A stretch of DNA of 38,013 bases, taken from the NCBI GenBank assembly GCA_964584755.1, contig CAZPAV010000027.1, forward strand, positions 1-38,013, given 5' to 3'. Each line of letters begins with the position of its first letter. Within the stretch, counting starts at the first letter, position 1. The notes beneath the pieces are model-generated. The model was not told the origin of the DNA, did not search any database, and was given only the letters and a program-made list of their open reading frames with translations. The stretch is from CAZPAV01 sp964584755. Its GTDB lineage: Bacteria > Actinomycetota > Acidimicrobiia > Spongiisociales > UBA5794. The position numbers and the translations under genes are program-made. This document shows positions 16,529 through 24,480 of this stretch, one piece after another.

Positions 16529-16549
16529 CATTTGCGCAAGTATCAAATG
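16529..16549. promoter_or_regulatory. AT-rich inverted repeat in front of the flavoprotein monooxygenase
   Basis: CATTTG (16529-16534) and CAAATG (16544-16549) are exact inverted copies nine bases apart, and TTGCGCAA inside is itself a palindrome. It is one of few AT-rich patches in the region and lies about 50 bases before the chosen start, where a regulator of either divergent gene could bind. The cognate protein is unknown; the IclR protein encoded at 27627 is one candidate. Confidence 0.45.
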
Positions 16550-16596
16550 CGGTTCTCGGGTCCTCCGCCAGCGCGGTGCCGGGGAGGTCGATGGAG

Positions 16597-17964
16597 ATGG
16601 CGCGGGTCGCGATCGTTGGTGCCGGTCAGGCCGGCACGCTCATGGCTCTCGGGTTGATGAATCGGGGACACGAGGTCTCGCTCTTCAGTGACCGAACGGC
16701 CGATTCGATCCTCGAGGAGACCCCACCCACGGGAACCGCCTACATCTTCGGGAGTTCCGTGGCGGTGGAACGGGAGCCGGGCGTGGAGACGTTCGAGGAC
16801 GTGGCGCTTCCCGGCGACGGAATCCACCTGTTCTTCAGTCCCAAGATCGGGACCGAGCTCATCCACCTGCCCGCCGAACTCGGGGAAGCCACCGGATACG
16901 CCGTCGACGTGCGGCTCAAGTCGAAGCAGCGGATGGACGAGTTCGAGGTTCGAGGGGGCAACCTCGTCATCGAGACGGTGACGCCGGCGCGTCTCGACCG
17001 GATCGCCGCCGAGCACGATCTCACCTTCGTCGCGACCGGGAAGGGGGACCTGGCGACGCTCTTCGAGCGGGATCCGGTGCGGAGCGTGTACGAAGCCCCG
17101 CAGCGGTACCTGGGCATGCTGGTCGCCAAGGGCATCGCCACCGACGGCAGCGCCTTCCCCCACCGGATGCCGGGCCACACGCCGGTCGCCTTCAACTTCT
17201 TCGGTGATGCCGGCGAGTTCTTCTGGGTTCCCTTCTACCACAAGACGGCGGGACGCTGTTGGAACCTCGTCCTCGAGGCCAGGCCCGGACGGCGATTCGA
17301 CACCTTCCGCGACGTCTCCTCCGCCGAGGAGATGGCGGAAGCGGTGAAGAGCATCGTGCGGAAGTACGCCCCCTGGGACTGGGAGACGATCCGGGACATG
17401 GAGCCCGTCGACGACGATCCCCTGTGTTGGTTGCGGGGGCAGTTCCCGCCCACCATCCGGCGGCCCGTCGCCCACACCGGCTCCGGCCACCCGGTGATGG
17501 CACTGGGCGACACCGCGTACGCGTTCGATCCGGTCGGTGGACAAGGGGCCGGCTGTGGAGTCCGCCAGGTGGGGCGGTACGTCGCGGCCATCGAGGACCA
17601 CGACGGGGGTCCGTTCGGCGAGGCGTGGATGGAGGAGACGGCAGAGGGGTTCTACGAGGCTCACGGCGGCGGGGCGTACCGGTTCAACAACGTGCTCCTG
17701 GAGCCGCTCGACGGGGTCGGCGTCATGGTGATGAAGGCGAACTTCGGGAGTCCTGCCTGCTCCGAGGCCTTCTTCAGGAACTTCGACCATCCCACCGCGT
17801 ACTTTCCCTGGCTCCAGGAGAAGGAAGCGGCGAAGCGATGGATCGCCGCCACCTCGGGTGAACCGGCGGGGCGGGTGATCCGTCGCGGCACCCTCCGGAT
17901 CGTCAGGGGGCAGCTCCGCCAGGAGATTCGTGGTCGTCACTTCACCTACGGCGACACCGTCTGA
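16597..17964 (+). CDS. Styrene/indole monooxygenase-like FAD-dependent oxygenase
   Basis: A 455-residue flavoprotein of the StyA/SmoA-like group. The N-terminus MARVAIVGAGQAGTLMALG is the FAD dinucleotide fold; the second FAD region reads ALGDTAYAFDPVGGQGAG, close to the GD...DPxxGQGAN pattern of styrene monooxygenases. A middle block PVAFNFFGDAGEFFWVPFYH lines the substrate pocket in this family. Known members are two-component and use FADH2 from a StyB-type reductase; no such reductase lies in the window. They epoxidise vinyl-aromatics or indole. The substrate here is unknown. ATG 16597 is chosen because GGGGAGGT sits eight bases upstream; ATG 16591 is too close to it. The gene converges on the catabolic operon and shares its terminator. 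Confidence 0.8.
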   Translation: MARVAIVGAGQAGTLMALGLMNRGHEVSLFSDRTADSILEETPPTGTAYIFGSSVAVEREPGVETFEDVALPGDGIHLFFSPKIGTELIHLPAELGEATGYAVDVRLKSKQRMDEFEVRGGNLVIETVTPARLDRIAAEHDLTFVATGKGDLATLFERDPVRSVYEAPQRYLGMLVAKGIATDGSAFPHRMPGHTPVAFNFFGDAGEFFWVPFYHKTAGRCWNLVLEARPGRRFDTFRDVSSAEEMAEAVKSIVRKYAPWDWETIRDMEPVDDDPLCWLRGQFPPTIRRPVAHTGSGHPVMALGDTAYAFDPVGGQGAGCGVRQVGRYVAAIEDHDGGPFGEAWMEETAEGFYEAHGGGAYRFNNVLLEPLDGVGVMVMKANFGSPACSEAFFRNFDHPTAYFPWLQEKEAAKRWIAATSGEPAGRVIRRGTLRIVRGQLRQEIRGRHFTYGDTV

Positions 17965-18040
17965 CTCGGGGCGGCGTTCGGAGAAGGATGCGGCGGCGCC
18001 GCGGGAGCGCTCACCCCCAGCCCTCCGTCCGGCCATGGGT

Positions 18041-18064
18041 CCTCCGACGCAGTCTCGTCGGAGG
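18041..18064. terminator. Stem-loop between convergent genes
   Basis: CCTCCGACG (18041-18049) and CGTCGGAGG (18056-18064) form a perfect nine-pair stem with a six-base loop. It lies in the 151-base gap between the converging monooxygenase and SDR genes, so it can terminate transcription from both sides. No T tract, as is common in GC-rich actinobacteria. Nothing else is visible in this gap. Confidence 0.65.
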
Positions 18065-18115
18065 GCTCACCCGGTGAGACCAGACCGCCGCGGACGGCGT
18101 CCCCGATCATCTCCG

Positions 18116-18877
18116 CTAGTGGAACTGGCGCCCGCCGTCGACGACGATCGTCTGGCCGGTGATGAAGGCGCTGGCGGGCGACGCCAGGAACACGACCGCC
18201 CCGACCACGTCGGCCGGCATCTCGGTCCGCTTGATCGCTCCCCGCTCGACGCCGTAGTGCTCGGCGTCGTCGACGAGTGCTCGACTCGCCTCCGTCATGG
18301 TGAAGCCGGGCGCCACGGCGTTGACGGTCACGCCGGAGGCCCCCACCTCCTTGGCGAGGGCCCGAGTGAGGGCGATCACCCCGCCCTTCGACGAGACGTA
18401 GTGGGCCCACAGTGGGGATCCGCTGAAGAACACCGCCGAGGCGATGTTGACGATGCGGCCCTGTCCCTGTGTGCGCATGGTGGGGAACACGGCTCGGGCG
18501 CACAGCCAGGGGCCCCGGAGATTGACCGCGAGGACGTGATCCCATTCCTCGACCGAGATGTCGGTGAATGGTTTCCGCTCGAGATCTCCGTAGATCGCGG
18601 CGTTGTTGACGAGGACGTCGATGCGATCGAACCGCCGAAGCGCCGACTCGGCGAGCTGCTCGACGGAGTCCGCGTCGGCGACGTCCACACCGAGCGGCAG
18701 GGCCGTTCCGCCTCGCGACCGAACGATCTCGGCCGTGGCCCCGGCTCCTCCCACATCCAGATCGGCCGGGACGACCACGGCGCCGGCATCTGCGAGCCCG
18801 ACGGTGAGTGCTCTTCCCAGGCCCCGACCGGCTCCGGTCACGATGGCGATCCGCCCCTCGAGTGCCAACGAACTCAC
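18116..18877 (-). CDS. SDR family NAD(P)-dependent oxidoreductase
   Basis: A classical short-chain dehydrogenase of 253 residues: cofactor motif TGAGRGLG near the N-terminus, acidic residue after the second strand (PADLDVGG) suggesting NAD, VLVNNAAI, and the catalytic set with Ser in NIASAVFF, Tyr and Lys in HYVSSKGG; the end VVDGGRQFH is typical. It would interconvert a secondary alcohol and a ketone. It is the last gene of the catabolic operon; its GTG overlaps the stop of the HD-domain gene (GTGA) and follows GGGAG. Substrate unknown. Confidence 0.9.
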   Translation of the reverse strand: MSSLALEGRIAIVTGAGRGLGRALTVGLADAGAVVVPADLDVGGAGATAEIVRSRGGTALPLGVDVADADSVEQLAESALRRFDRIDVLVNNAAIYGDLERKPFTDISVEEWDHVLAVNLRGPWLCARAVFPTMRTQGQGRIVNIASAVFFSGSPLWAHYVSSKGGVIALTRALAKEVGASGVTVNAVAPGFTMTEASRALVDDAEHYGVERGAIKRTEMPADVVGAVVFLASPASAFITGQTIVVDGGRQFH

Positions 18878-19488
18878 CTGGACTCCCTTCCGCGCGACGT
18901 GCCGCCGACGTCGCGAATCGTTCGTTCGAGCGTCTCGTGCGCCAGCGCGACGCCCACGTCGGTGAACATCCACTCGTCGGCGCGCCGGGCCAACCACGCG
19001 ACATGCTCACTCCACGGGATCCCGAAGCGACGACTGTCGATGGTGGTGCCGGAGACGGAGAACCGCCACAGCTTGTCGGCGTCCTTGACCAGCTCGTCGT
19101 TCAGCGACAGGGCCGCCGTGCGGGTGTCGTGACCGTCGATGATGGCGACGATCTCGGTGCGGACGGACGCGTACCCTTCGAGCTCCGCGAGGATCATCGA
19201 GGCGATCCGAGCCCCCTCGATCTCGTGACGCCGTCGAACGTCGGGGCGGGTGATCCGGGGACCGAACGCGCCGGCGTACTCCTCCTCGGGGATGAGCTTC
19301 CACCCGATGTCGTGGAGGATGATGGCCGGAAGCACGACCTCCTCGTCGGCGTCGGGGTAGGCGGCGAGCAGGCGTCTGGCGAACCCGAAGGAGACTCGGA
19401 CGTGAACGTCGTTGTCTCGGGCATCGAGGAACGGACGGGCGCGCTCGTAGACCGGAGCGTATCTTCCGAAGTCGACGTCGAGCTGCAC
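18874..19488 (-). CDS. HD-domain protein, probable metal-dependent phosphohydrolase
   Basis: A 204-residue protein with the HD signature: His29 (NDVHVRVSF), His59-Asp60 (ILHDIGWKL), His88 (RRHEIEGAR), His120-Asp121 (IDGHDTRT) and the terminal Asp in KDADKLWRF (D136/D138). This is the full set expected for a metal-binding HD hydrolase. HD enzymes usually cleave phosphate esters, but a few are oxygenases. Within an operon that also encodes an ATP-dependent small-molecule phosphotransferase, removal of the activating phosphate is an attractive role; this is inference. Start GTG 19488 is preceded by TAGGAGG, which also contains the stop codon of the upstream aldehyde dehydrogenase gene. Confidence 0.82.
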   Translation of the reverse strand: MQLDVDFGRYAPVYERARPFLDARDNDVHVRVSFGFARRLLAAYPDADEEVVLPAIILHDIGWKLIPEEEYAGAFGPRITRPDVRRRHEIEGARIASMILAELEGYASVRTEIVAIIDGHDTRTAALSLNDELVKDADKLWRFSVSGTTIDSRRFGIPWSEHVAWLARRADEWMFTDVGVALAHETLERTIRDVGGTSRGRESR

Positions 19489-19497
19489 GCGCGCCTC

Positions 19498-20928
19498 CTA
19501 GCCGGTGAGGTAGATCGTCTTGAGCTCGAGATACTCGTCGAGGCCGAATCGCGACTTCTCCCGCCCGAGACCACTCTGCTTGTACCCGCCGAACGGGGCG
19601 AAGTCGTACGTACGGTGGATCCCGTTCACCCAGACGGTGCCCGCCTCCAGAGCCTCGGCGAGGCGGAATCCCCTCATCGCGTCCCCACAGAAGACGTAGG
19701 CGGCCAGGCCGTAGCGGGAGTCGTTGGCGAGGCCGACGGCCTCCTCCAGGTCTGCGACGGCCATGATGCCGACCACCGGGCCGAACGACTCTTCCCGCAT
19801 GACGAGCATCGAGTGGTCGGTCTCCGCCAGCACGGTCGGTGCCATGAAGTAGCCGTGGTCGAAGACGTCGCCGCGGAGACGAGATCCTCCGGTCAGGAGT
19901 CGGGCCCCCTTGGCGATCGCGTCGTCCACCTGCGCCCGGCACTTGTGGTAGGCGGCTGCGTCGATCAGGGGCCCGAGGTCGATCTCGGGATCCGATCCCG
20001 GGCCGACGCGCAACGCGGAGGCGGTCGCGGCGAATCGCTCACAGAACGTGTGGTAGATGCTTCCGGATGCGTAGATCCGGTTGACGCGGTAGCAGAACTG
20101 GCCGCTGTTGGCGTAGGCCTGGGCGACCAGCGGCGCCACCGCCTCGTCGAGGTCGGCGTCCTCGCCGACGATGGCCGGGCTCTGTCCCCCGAGCTCGAGC
20201 GTGAGACGTTTCGTCGTGCCCACGGCGATCGCCGCGATCTGCCGGCCCACGGCGGTTCCTCCGGTGAACGACACCTTGCGGGGGATCGGGTGCTCGACGA
20301 GTGCCCGTCCGGCCTCGCCGCCTCGACCGGTGATCATGTTGAGGGCCCCGGCGGGAAGACCCGCATCCCGGAAGACCTCGGCGACCAGCAGACAGGTCAG
20401 CGGAGCGAGCGCGGACGGCTTGGCGACGACGGTGCATCCGGTGGCGAGGGCCGCACCGACCTTCATGGAGAGCAGGGTGACCGGGTAGTTGAAGGGAACG
20501 ATGGCGGCGACGACACCGACGGGTTCCCTCACCACCATGACGTGCTCGCCCGAGAAGCCCATCAGGGGGAGCTCGCCCCGGAGGCGCGTCGCCTCCTCGG
20601 CGAAGAAGTCCAGCAGGTCCGCGGTGCGTTCGATCTCCCGGCGGGAGCCTCCGAGCGGCCGGCCGATCTCGGTGGTCAGGCTGGCCGCCAACGTGTCGAG
20701 GCGGCTTCGCAGTCCCGCCGCGGCCGCGTGCAGGATCCGAGCTCGTTCCGGGGCGCGAGTGTGACGCCACGTGGAGAAGGCGTCTCGAGCCGCCACGCAG
20801 GCACGCGCGACGTCCTCGTCCGAGGCGTCGGGGACCTCGTCGACGGGCCGGCCGGTCGCGGGGTCCGTCACGACCAGGGTTCGGCCCGTCACGCTGGGAA
20901 CCCACTCGCCGGCGACGAGCATCTTCAT
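19498..20928 (-). CDS. Aldehyde dehydrogenase family protein
   Basis: A 476-residue NAD(P)-dependent aldehyde dehydrogenase. Landmarks: VAAIVPFNYPVTLL for cofactor entry, FTGGTAVGRQIA, general base Glu245 in LELGGQSP, nucleophile Cys279 in NSGQFCYRVNR, EESFGPVVGI, and the end FGGYKQSGLGREKS. The GQFC context resembles succinate-semialdehyde, lactaldehyde and glyceraldehyde-3-phosphate (non-phosphorylating) branches. It oxidises an aldehyde intermediate to an acid. The ATG overlaps the etfA stop (ATGA); the next gene begins nine bases on, so it is part of the operon. Confidence 0.93.
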   Translation of the reverse strand: MKMLVAGEWVPSVTGRTLVVTDPATGRPVDEVPDASDEDVARACVAARDAFSTWRHTRAPERARILHAAAAGLRSRLDTLAASLTTEIGRPLGGSRREIERTADLLDFFAEEATRLRGELPLMGFSGEHVMVVREPVGVVAAIVPFNYPVTLLSMKVGAALATGCTVVAKPSALAPLTCLLVAEVFRDAGLPAGALNMITGRGGEAGRALVEHPIPRKVSFTGGTAVGRQIAAIAVGTTKRLTLELGGQSPAIVGEDADLDEAVAPLVAQAYANSGQFCYRVNRIYASGSIYHTFCERFAATASALRVGPGSDPEIDLGPLIDAAAYHKCRAQVDDAIAKGARLLTGGSRLRGDVFDHGYFMAPTVLAETDHSMLVMREESFGPVVGIMAVADLEEAVGLANDSRYGLAAYVFCGDAMRGFRLAEALEAGTVWVNGIHRTYDFAPFGGYKQSGLGREKSRFGLDEYLELKTIYLTG

Positions 20929-21926
20929 GATGCCGAGCCGGCGCTCGTCTGCGGTATCGCCGGTACCGTCCCGGTGAGGCCCTCGAGGAGACCGGGGAGC
21001 ACGTCCTGCCACTCGCCGACGACCCCGTAGGTTGCCATCCGGAAGATCGGCGCATTGGGGTCGCTGTTGACGGCCACGATGGTTCGGGAGGAGGCGCATC
21101 CCGTCATGTGCTGGGTGGCGCCGGAGATCCCGACTGCCAGATACAGATCCGGTGACACCATCGCCCCGGTCAGGCCCACCTGAAGGGTCGGCTCGACCCA
21201 ACCGGCGTCACACGGCGGTCGGGACGCAGCGAGTGCGCCACCGAGCCGGTCGGCGAGCGTCGCCAGCAGCTCGAAGGGCTCGGGGCCGCCCATCCCCCGT
21301 CCGCCGGCGACGATGATCCGAGCCGCCTCCAGGTCCCGGCCCGCGCCGTCGAGGATCTCCCGAGCGACGACGGTCGTGGCGAGGTCCTCCAAGGGCACCG
21401 AGCGCGTCACGACCTCGGCGGTGGCCGTCGCTGGGGATGCGGGGGGGAAGGCTCCCGTGCGCGGCGTGAGGATCCACGGGCGGCGCGAGAGCACGAGGCG
21501 TGCGCCGGCGGCTCCTCCGGACACCGGGCGCTCGACGACGAGGCCGGTCGCTCCCTCGTCGATCCGTGTCACGTCGACGGCCAGGCCGACCCCGAGACGG
21601 CAGGCGAGTCGAGCCGCCACCTCGGCGCCGAGCATGGAGCGCGGCAGGATGATGGCGTCGGGATCGATCTCCTCGAGGATCGCCGACACGGCTGCGGTCG
21701 CCCCTTCCGGCCAGCTCGTCAGGCGTGGATCGTCGACGAGGAAGACCCGTTCCGCCCCTTCGGCGCGTGCCGCCGCCCGAGCCGTCGCGGCGGTGCCTCC
21801 GAGAACGAGGATGTCGAGGGGACGTCCGGTCCCCGTCGCGAGCTCCCGACCGGCCGAGACCTGCTCCCAGAAGCCGGAGGGCGGTTCGTCGACACCCGAA
21901 GCCTCGAGGACGAGGATCGACCCCAT
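20925..21926 (-). CDS. etfA: Electron transfer flavoprotein subunit alpha
   Basis: The large ETF subunit. The N-terminal half is an adenine-nucleotide-hydrolase-like fold (DILVLGGTAATARAAARAEG, PDAIILPRSMLG, given separately). The C-terminal FAD domain has the hallmarks IIVAGGRGMGG, LQVGLTGAMVSPDLYLAVG, SGATQHMTGC and IVAVNSDPNAPIF. With EtfB it carries electrons from an FAD dehydrogenase to the quinone pool through ETF:quinone oxidoreductase, which is not in this window. ATG 21926 overlaps the etfB stop (TGATG); a GTG one codon earlier is possible. The gene order etfB-etfA inside a catabolic operon suggests a pathway-dedicated copy. Confidence 0.93.
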   Translation of the reverse strand: MGSILVLEASGVDEPPSGFWEQVSAGRELATGTGRPLDILVLGGTAATARAAARAEGAERVFLVDDPRLTSWPEGATAAVSAILEEIDPDAIILPRSMLGAEVAARLACRLGVGLAVDVTRIDEGATGLVVERPVSGGAAGARLVLSRRPWILTPRTGAFPPASPATATAEVVTRSVPLEDLATTVVAREILDGAGRDLEAARIIVAGGRGMGGPEPFELLATLADRLGGALAASRPPCDAGWVEPTLQVGLTGAMVSPDLYLAVGISGATQHMTGCASSRTIVAVNSDPNAPIFRMATYGVVGEWQDVLPGLLEGLTGTVPAIPQTSAGSAS

Positions 21927-22744
21927 CACCCGCCCCTCTCCGCCGCGGTCGGCTCGACGAGGCGCTGCTCGAGGAGCAGCGCCGCGAGCCGTCTCCCGGC
22001 CTCACGGGCATCGTGGCCTTCGACGAGGGTGCACTCACGAGTCATCTCCAGCAAGGAGAGGTCGAGCACGCTCCATCCGGGATCGGTGTCGACGGCGAGG
22101 CCGAGCTCGTCGAGGGTCAGGTAGGTGGGCCGCCGACGTCGCGCCTGGAGGCGCATGGGCATCGTCGGATAGCGCAGTTCACCGAGCTCGCTCGTGACCG
22201 TGACGACGGCGGAGAGGTCGCACTGCATCACCTGGTAGCCGTCCTCCAGGACCCGTCGCACCCGGACCGTCCCGTCGGCGACGTCGACGGTCTTCGCCAC
22301 GGTCAGGCAAGGCCATCCCAGGTCGGATGCGACCGCCACGGGTACGAGGCCGTGGTCCCAGTCGGAGGACTGACGGCCGCAGAGCACGAGGTCGACCTCC
22401 CCGAGGTGTCGGATGGCCGCCGCCAGCACACGGGCGACGAAGCGGCCGTTCCATGTGTCCAGGGACTCGCCCTCGACGAGGAGGAGATCGTCCACCTGGG
22501 CGAGGGTCCTCTGGAAGACGTCGACGACGAAGTGGCCGCCGGCCGACAGCGCGACGATCTCGGTCGGCTCGGGGTTCGACTCGGCGATGCGGAGCGCGGC
22601 CTCCATCGCCTGCTCGTCGTACCCGTTGACGACCGGCGGCACCGAGGGCGGGCCGAGGATCCTCGGTCCGTCCGGTGAGACGGACAGCTCCGACACCGGG
22701 AGCAGCGGGTCGACGACCTGCTTCACGAGCACGACGATTCGCAC
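21926..22744 (-). CDS. etfB: Electron transfer flavoprotein subunit beta
   Basis: The small ETF subunit, 272 residues. It begins MRIVVLVKQVVDP, has NGYDEQAMEAALRIAE, the nucleotide region LCGRQSSDWDHGLVPVAVA (AMP/FAD neighbourhood) and the recognition-loop region RYPTMPMRLQARRRRP. The GTG start follows GGAGGAGGTGAC, a very strong ribosome site. It is the fourth gene of the operon, between the FAD oxidoreductase and etfA, an arrangement that points to that oxidoreductase as its electron donor (inference). Confidence 0.93.
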   Translation of the reverse strand: MRIVVLVKQVVDPLLPVSELSVSPDGPRILGPPSVPPVVNGYDEQAMEAALRIAESNPEPTEIVALSAGGHFVVDVFQRTLAQVDDLLLVEGESLDTWNGRFVARVLAAAIRHLGEVDLVLCGRQSSDWDHGLVPVAVASDLGWPCLTVAKTVDVADGTVRVRRVLEDGYQVMQCDLSAVVTVTSELGELRYPTMPMRLQARRRRPTYLTLDELGLAVDTDPGWSVLDLSLLEMTRECTLVEGHDAREAGRRLAALLLEQRLVEPTAAERGG

Positions 22745-22786
22745 GTCACCTCCTCCGTCGTGATGGCGCCGCGAGGTCCCGGCGGC

Positions 22787-24418
22787 TCACGTGAGCCCGA
22801 GATCCTCGGCGATGACCCGATAGCAGTTGTACGAGCTTCCTCGACCGATGCCGCCGGCGGAATGCAGGTTGCTGGAGCACATGTACATGCCGTCGATCGG
22901 CAGCCGGTAGCCGGAGACCTCGGGGAACGGGCGGAACCGACCGAGTTGCGACGCGATCATGGTGCCCTCCGACCAGCCTCCTTCGATCATGTCGGGATGA
23001 CTGGCCTGAACGTCGTAGGGGCTGTAGATGCGGTCGGCGATGATGTTGTCGCGGGTCATGTTCGGGGCGAGGCGTTGCCACTGCTCGAGCATGAGGTCGA
23101 CGAACTCGGTCTTGATGCGGCCCCACTCCCGCGGGGAGAACAGACGGGCCGGGGCGCTGAAGTCCTCGACGAGGATCGTGTGGGTCCCCGGGGCGGCGCG
23201 TGTCTCGTCCCAGACGCTGTCCGGCGCCGTCAGGAGATGGAGCCGTTGCGGGAAGCCGAGGAGGAAGATCTCGTGCTGGTACTTCGAAGCGAAATAGTCC
23301 GGGTCCTTCGGTCCCCAGTACAGGCGAGGAAGGTGCCCGAGGTCCGGGTTGTCCGCCTCAGCCGTGTAGCTCGGGAGCTCGTGAACGGCGACGTTTCCCC
23401 ACAGGATCTGTGATCGGTCGTAGTGGATGTTGCGCACCCGGTGCAGCGTCCTCCGGCCGATGGGTTGCTCCCGGAGGAGCCGCAGGAGGGTCTGGGGGAC
23501 CCCGAGGTCGCTGACGACCAGCGACGCTCCGATCTCCGTCCCGTCGGACAGCCGGATGCCGGTCGCTCGCCCGTCGCTCACGACGACCTCGTCGACGTCC
23601 TTGCCGGTGAAGTAGGAGACGCCGAGCTTCTCACCGGCGGAGACCAGGGCGTCCGTGATCGACTGGGTCCCGCCCACGGCGATCGAGGCCGGCTCGAACG
23701 AGAGCACGAGGCCCATCACGTGGACGAGGACCTGGAGCCCCATGACGTCGTCGGGGAACAGTCCGCTCGACGTCGGAGTGGCCCGCATGAAGAGGGTGCG
23801 GAGCTCCGGGCTCTCGAAGAAGTCGTACGCCACCTGTCGTACCGTCATGAACTGATGGACCGGCTCCAGGCCCGAGTCGGGGATGTCGAGGAGCGCCTCG
23901 AGCTGGTCGGGCTCACCCCACGGGGGTGGCGGACTGAACCGCTGGGCGTGGAAGGCCTTCTTCCAGTACCGCCGGTACTTGTCGAGGAGGTCCAGGTAGG
24001 TGTCGGCGTCTCGAGCCGAGAAGCGTTTGATCTGCTCGTAGGTCTTGTCGACGTTGTCCTGAGCGAACTCGGTACGGCCCGTCTCGGGATCGACGACCCG
24101 GAAGGCGGAGTAGCCGATGAGGCTGCTCCCGTCCTCGAAGAGCATCCCCTCGTTCTGGTCGGGGAAGGTGTACCGGAGTCCCTCGGCGCGGAGGTCGAAC
24201 TCCTCGTAGGCGGGATGGCCGTAGAACCGCGTGAAGTGGGCGCACGGGTTCTGTCGGTAGCCGGGTGCGGGTCCTTCCTCGGTGATCGCCGCTCCGCCGA
24301 GATCGGGGTGTCTCTCGAACACCCCGACGCTCATGCCCGCCTTGGCGAGATAGCAGGCGATGATGGTGCCGTGGTGACCTCCTCCGATCACCACGGCGTC
24401 GTACGTGGCATCGACCAT
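22787..24418 (-). CDS. Phytoene-desaturase-like FAD-dependent oxidoreductase
   Basis: A 543-residue flavoprotein with an N-terminal FAD motif (YDAVVIGGGHHGTIIACYLA, then ERHPDLGGAA) and the C-terminal family motif DGMYMCSSNLHSAGGIGRG followed by YNCYRVIAEDL, as in the CrtI/NAD(P)-FAD-dependent (phytoene dehydrogenase-related) superfamily. No carotenoid genes are near, so a true phytoene desaturase is unlikely; many relatives oxidise other hydrophobic or cyclic compounds. Its position beside etfBA suggests that its flavin is reoxidised by the ETF. The ATG is preceded by AAAGGAAGGG. The gap to the upstream dikinase gene is 62 bases, still compatible with one transcript. Confidence 0.85.
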   Translation of the reverse strand: MVDATYDAVVIGGGHHGTIIACYLAKAGMSVGVFERHPDLGGAAITEEGPAPGYRQNPCAHFTRFYGHPAYEEFDLRAEGLRYTFPDQNEGMLFEDGSSLIGYSAFRVVDPETGRTEFAQDNVDKTYEQIKRFSARDADTYLDLLDKYRRYWKKAFHAQRFSPPPPWGEPDQLEALLDIPDSGLEPVHQFMTVRQVAYDFFESPELRTLFMRATPTSSGLFPDDVMGLQVLVHVMGLVLSFEPASIAVGGTQSITDALVSAGEKLGVSYFTGKDVDEVVVSDGRATGIRLSDGTEIGASLVVSDLGVPQTLLRLLREQPIGRRTLHRVRNIHYDRSQILWGNVAVHELPSYTAEADNPDLGHLPRLYWGPKDPDYFASKYQHEIFLLGFPQRLHLLTAPDSVWDETRAAPGTHTILVEDFSAPARLFSPREWGRIKTEFVDLMLEQWQRLAPNMTRDNIIADRIYSPYDVQASHPDMIEGGWSEGTMIASQLGRFRPFPEVSGYRLPIDGMYMCSSNLHSAGGIGRGSSYNCYRVIAEDLGLT

Positions 24419-24480
24419 CGTCGTTCCCTTCCTTTGTCGTTGTCGTGAGGCGCAGTCGTGTTGGGCAGTGTTCGTTGGTG

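Noticed and set aside
22787..24418. Carotenoid pathway (true phytoene desaturase)
   Set aside because: No crtB, crtE or cyclase genes nearby; the context is ETF, aldehyde dehydrogenase and dikinase.
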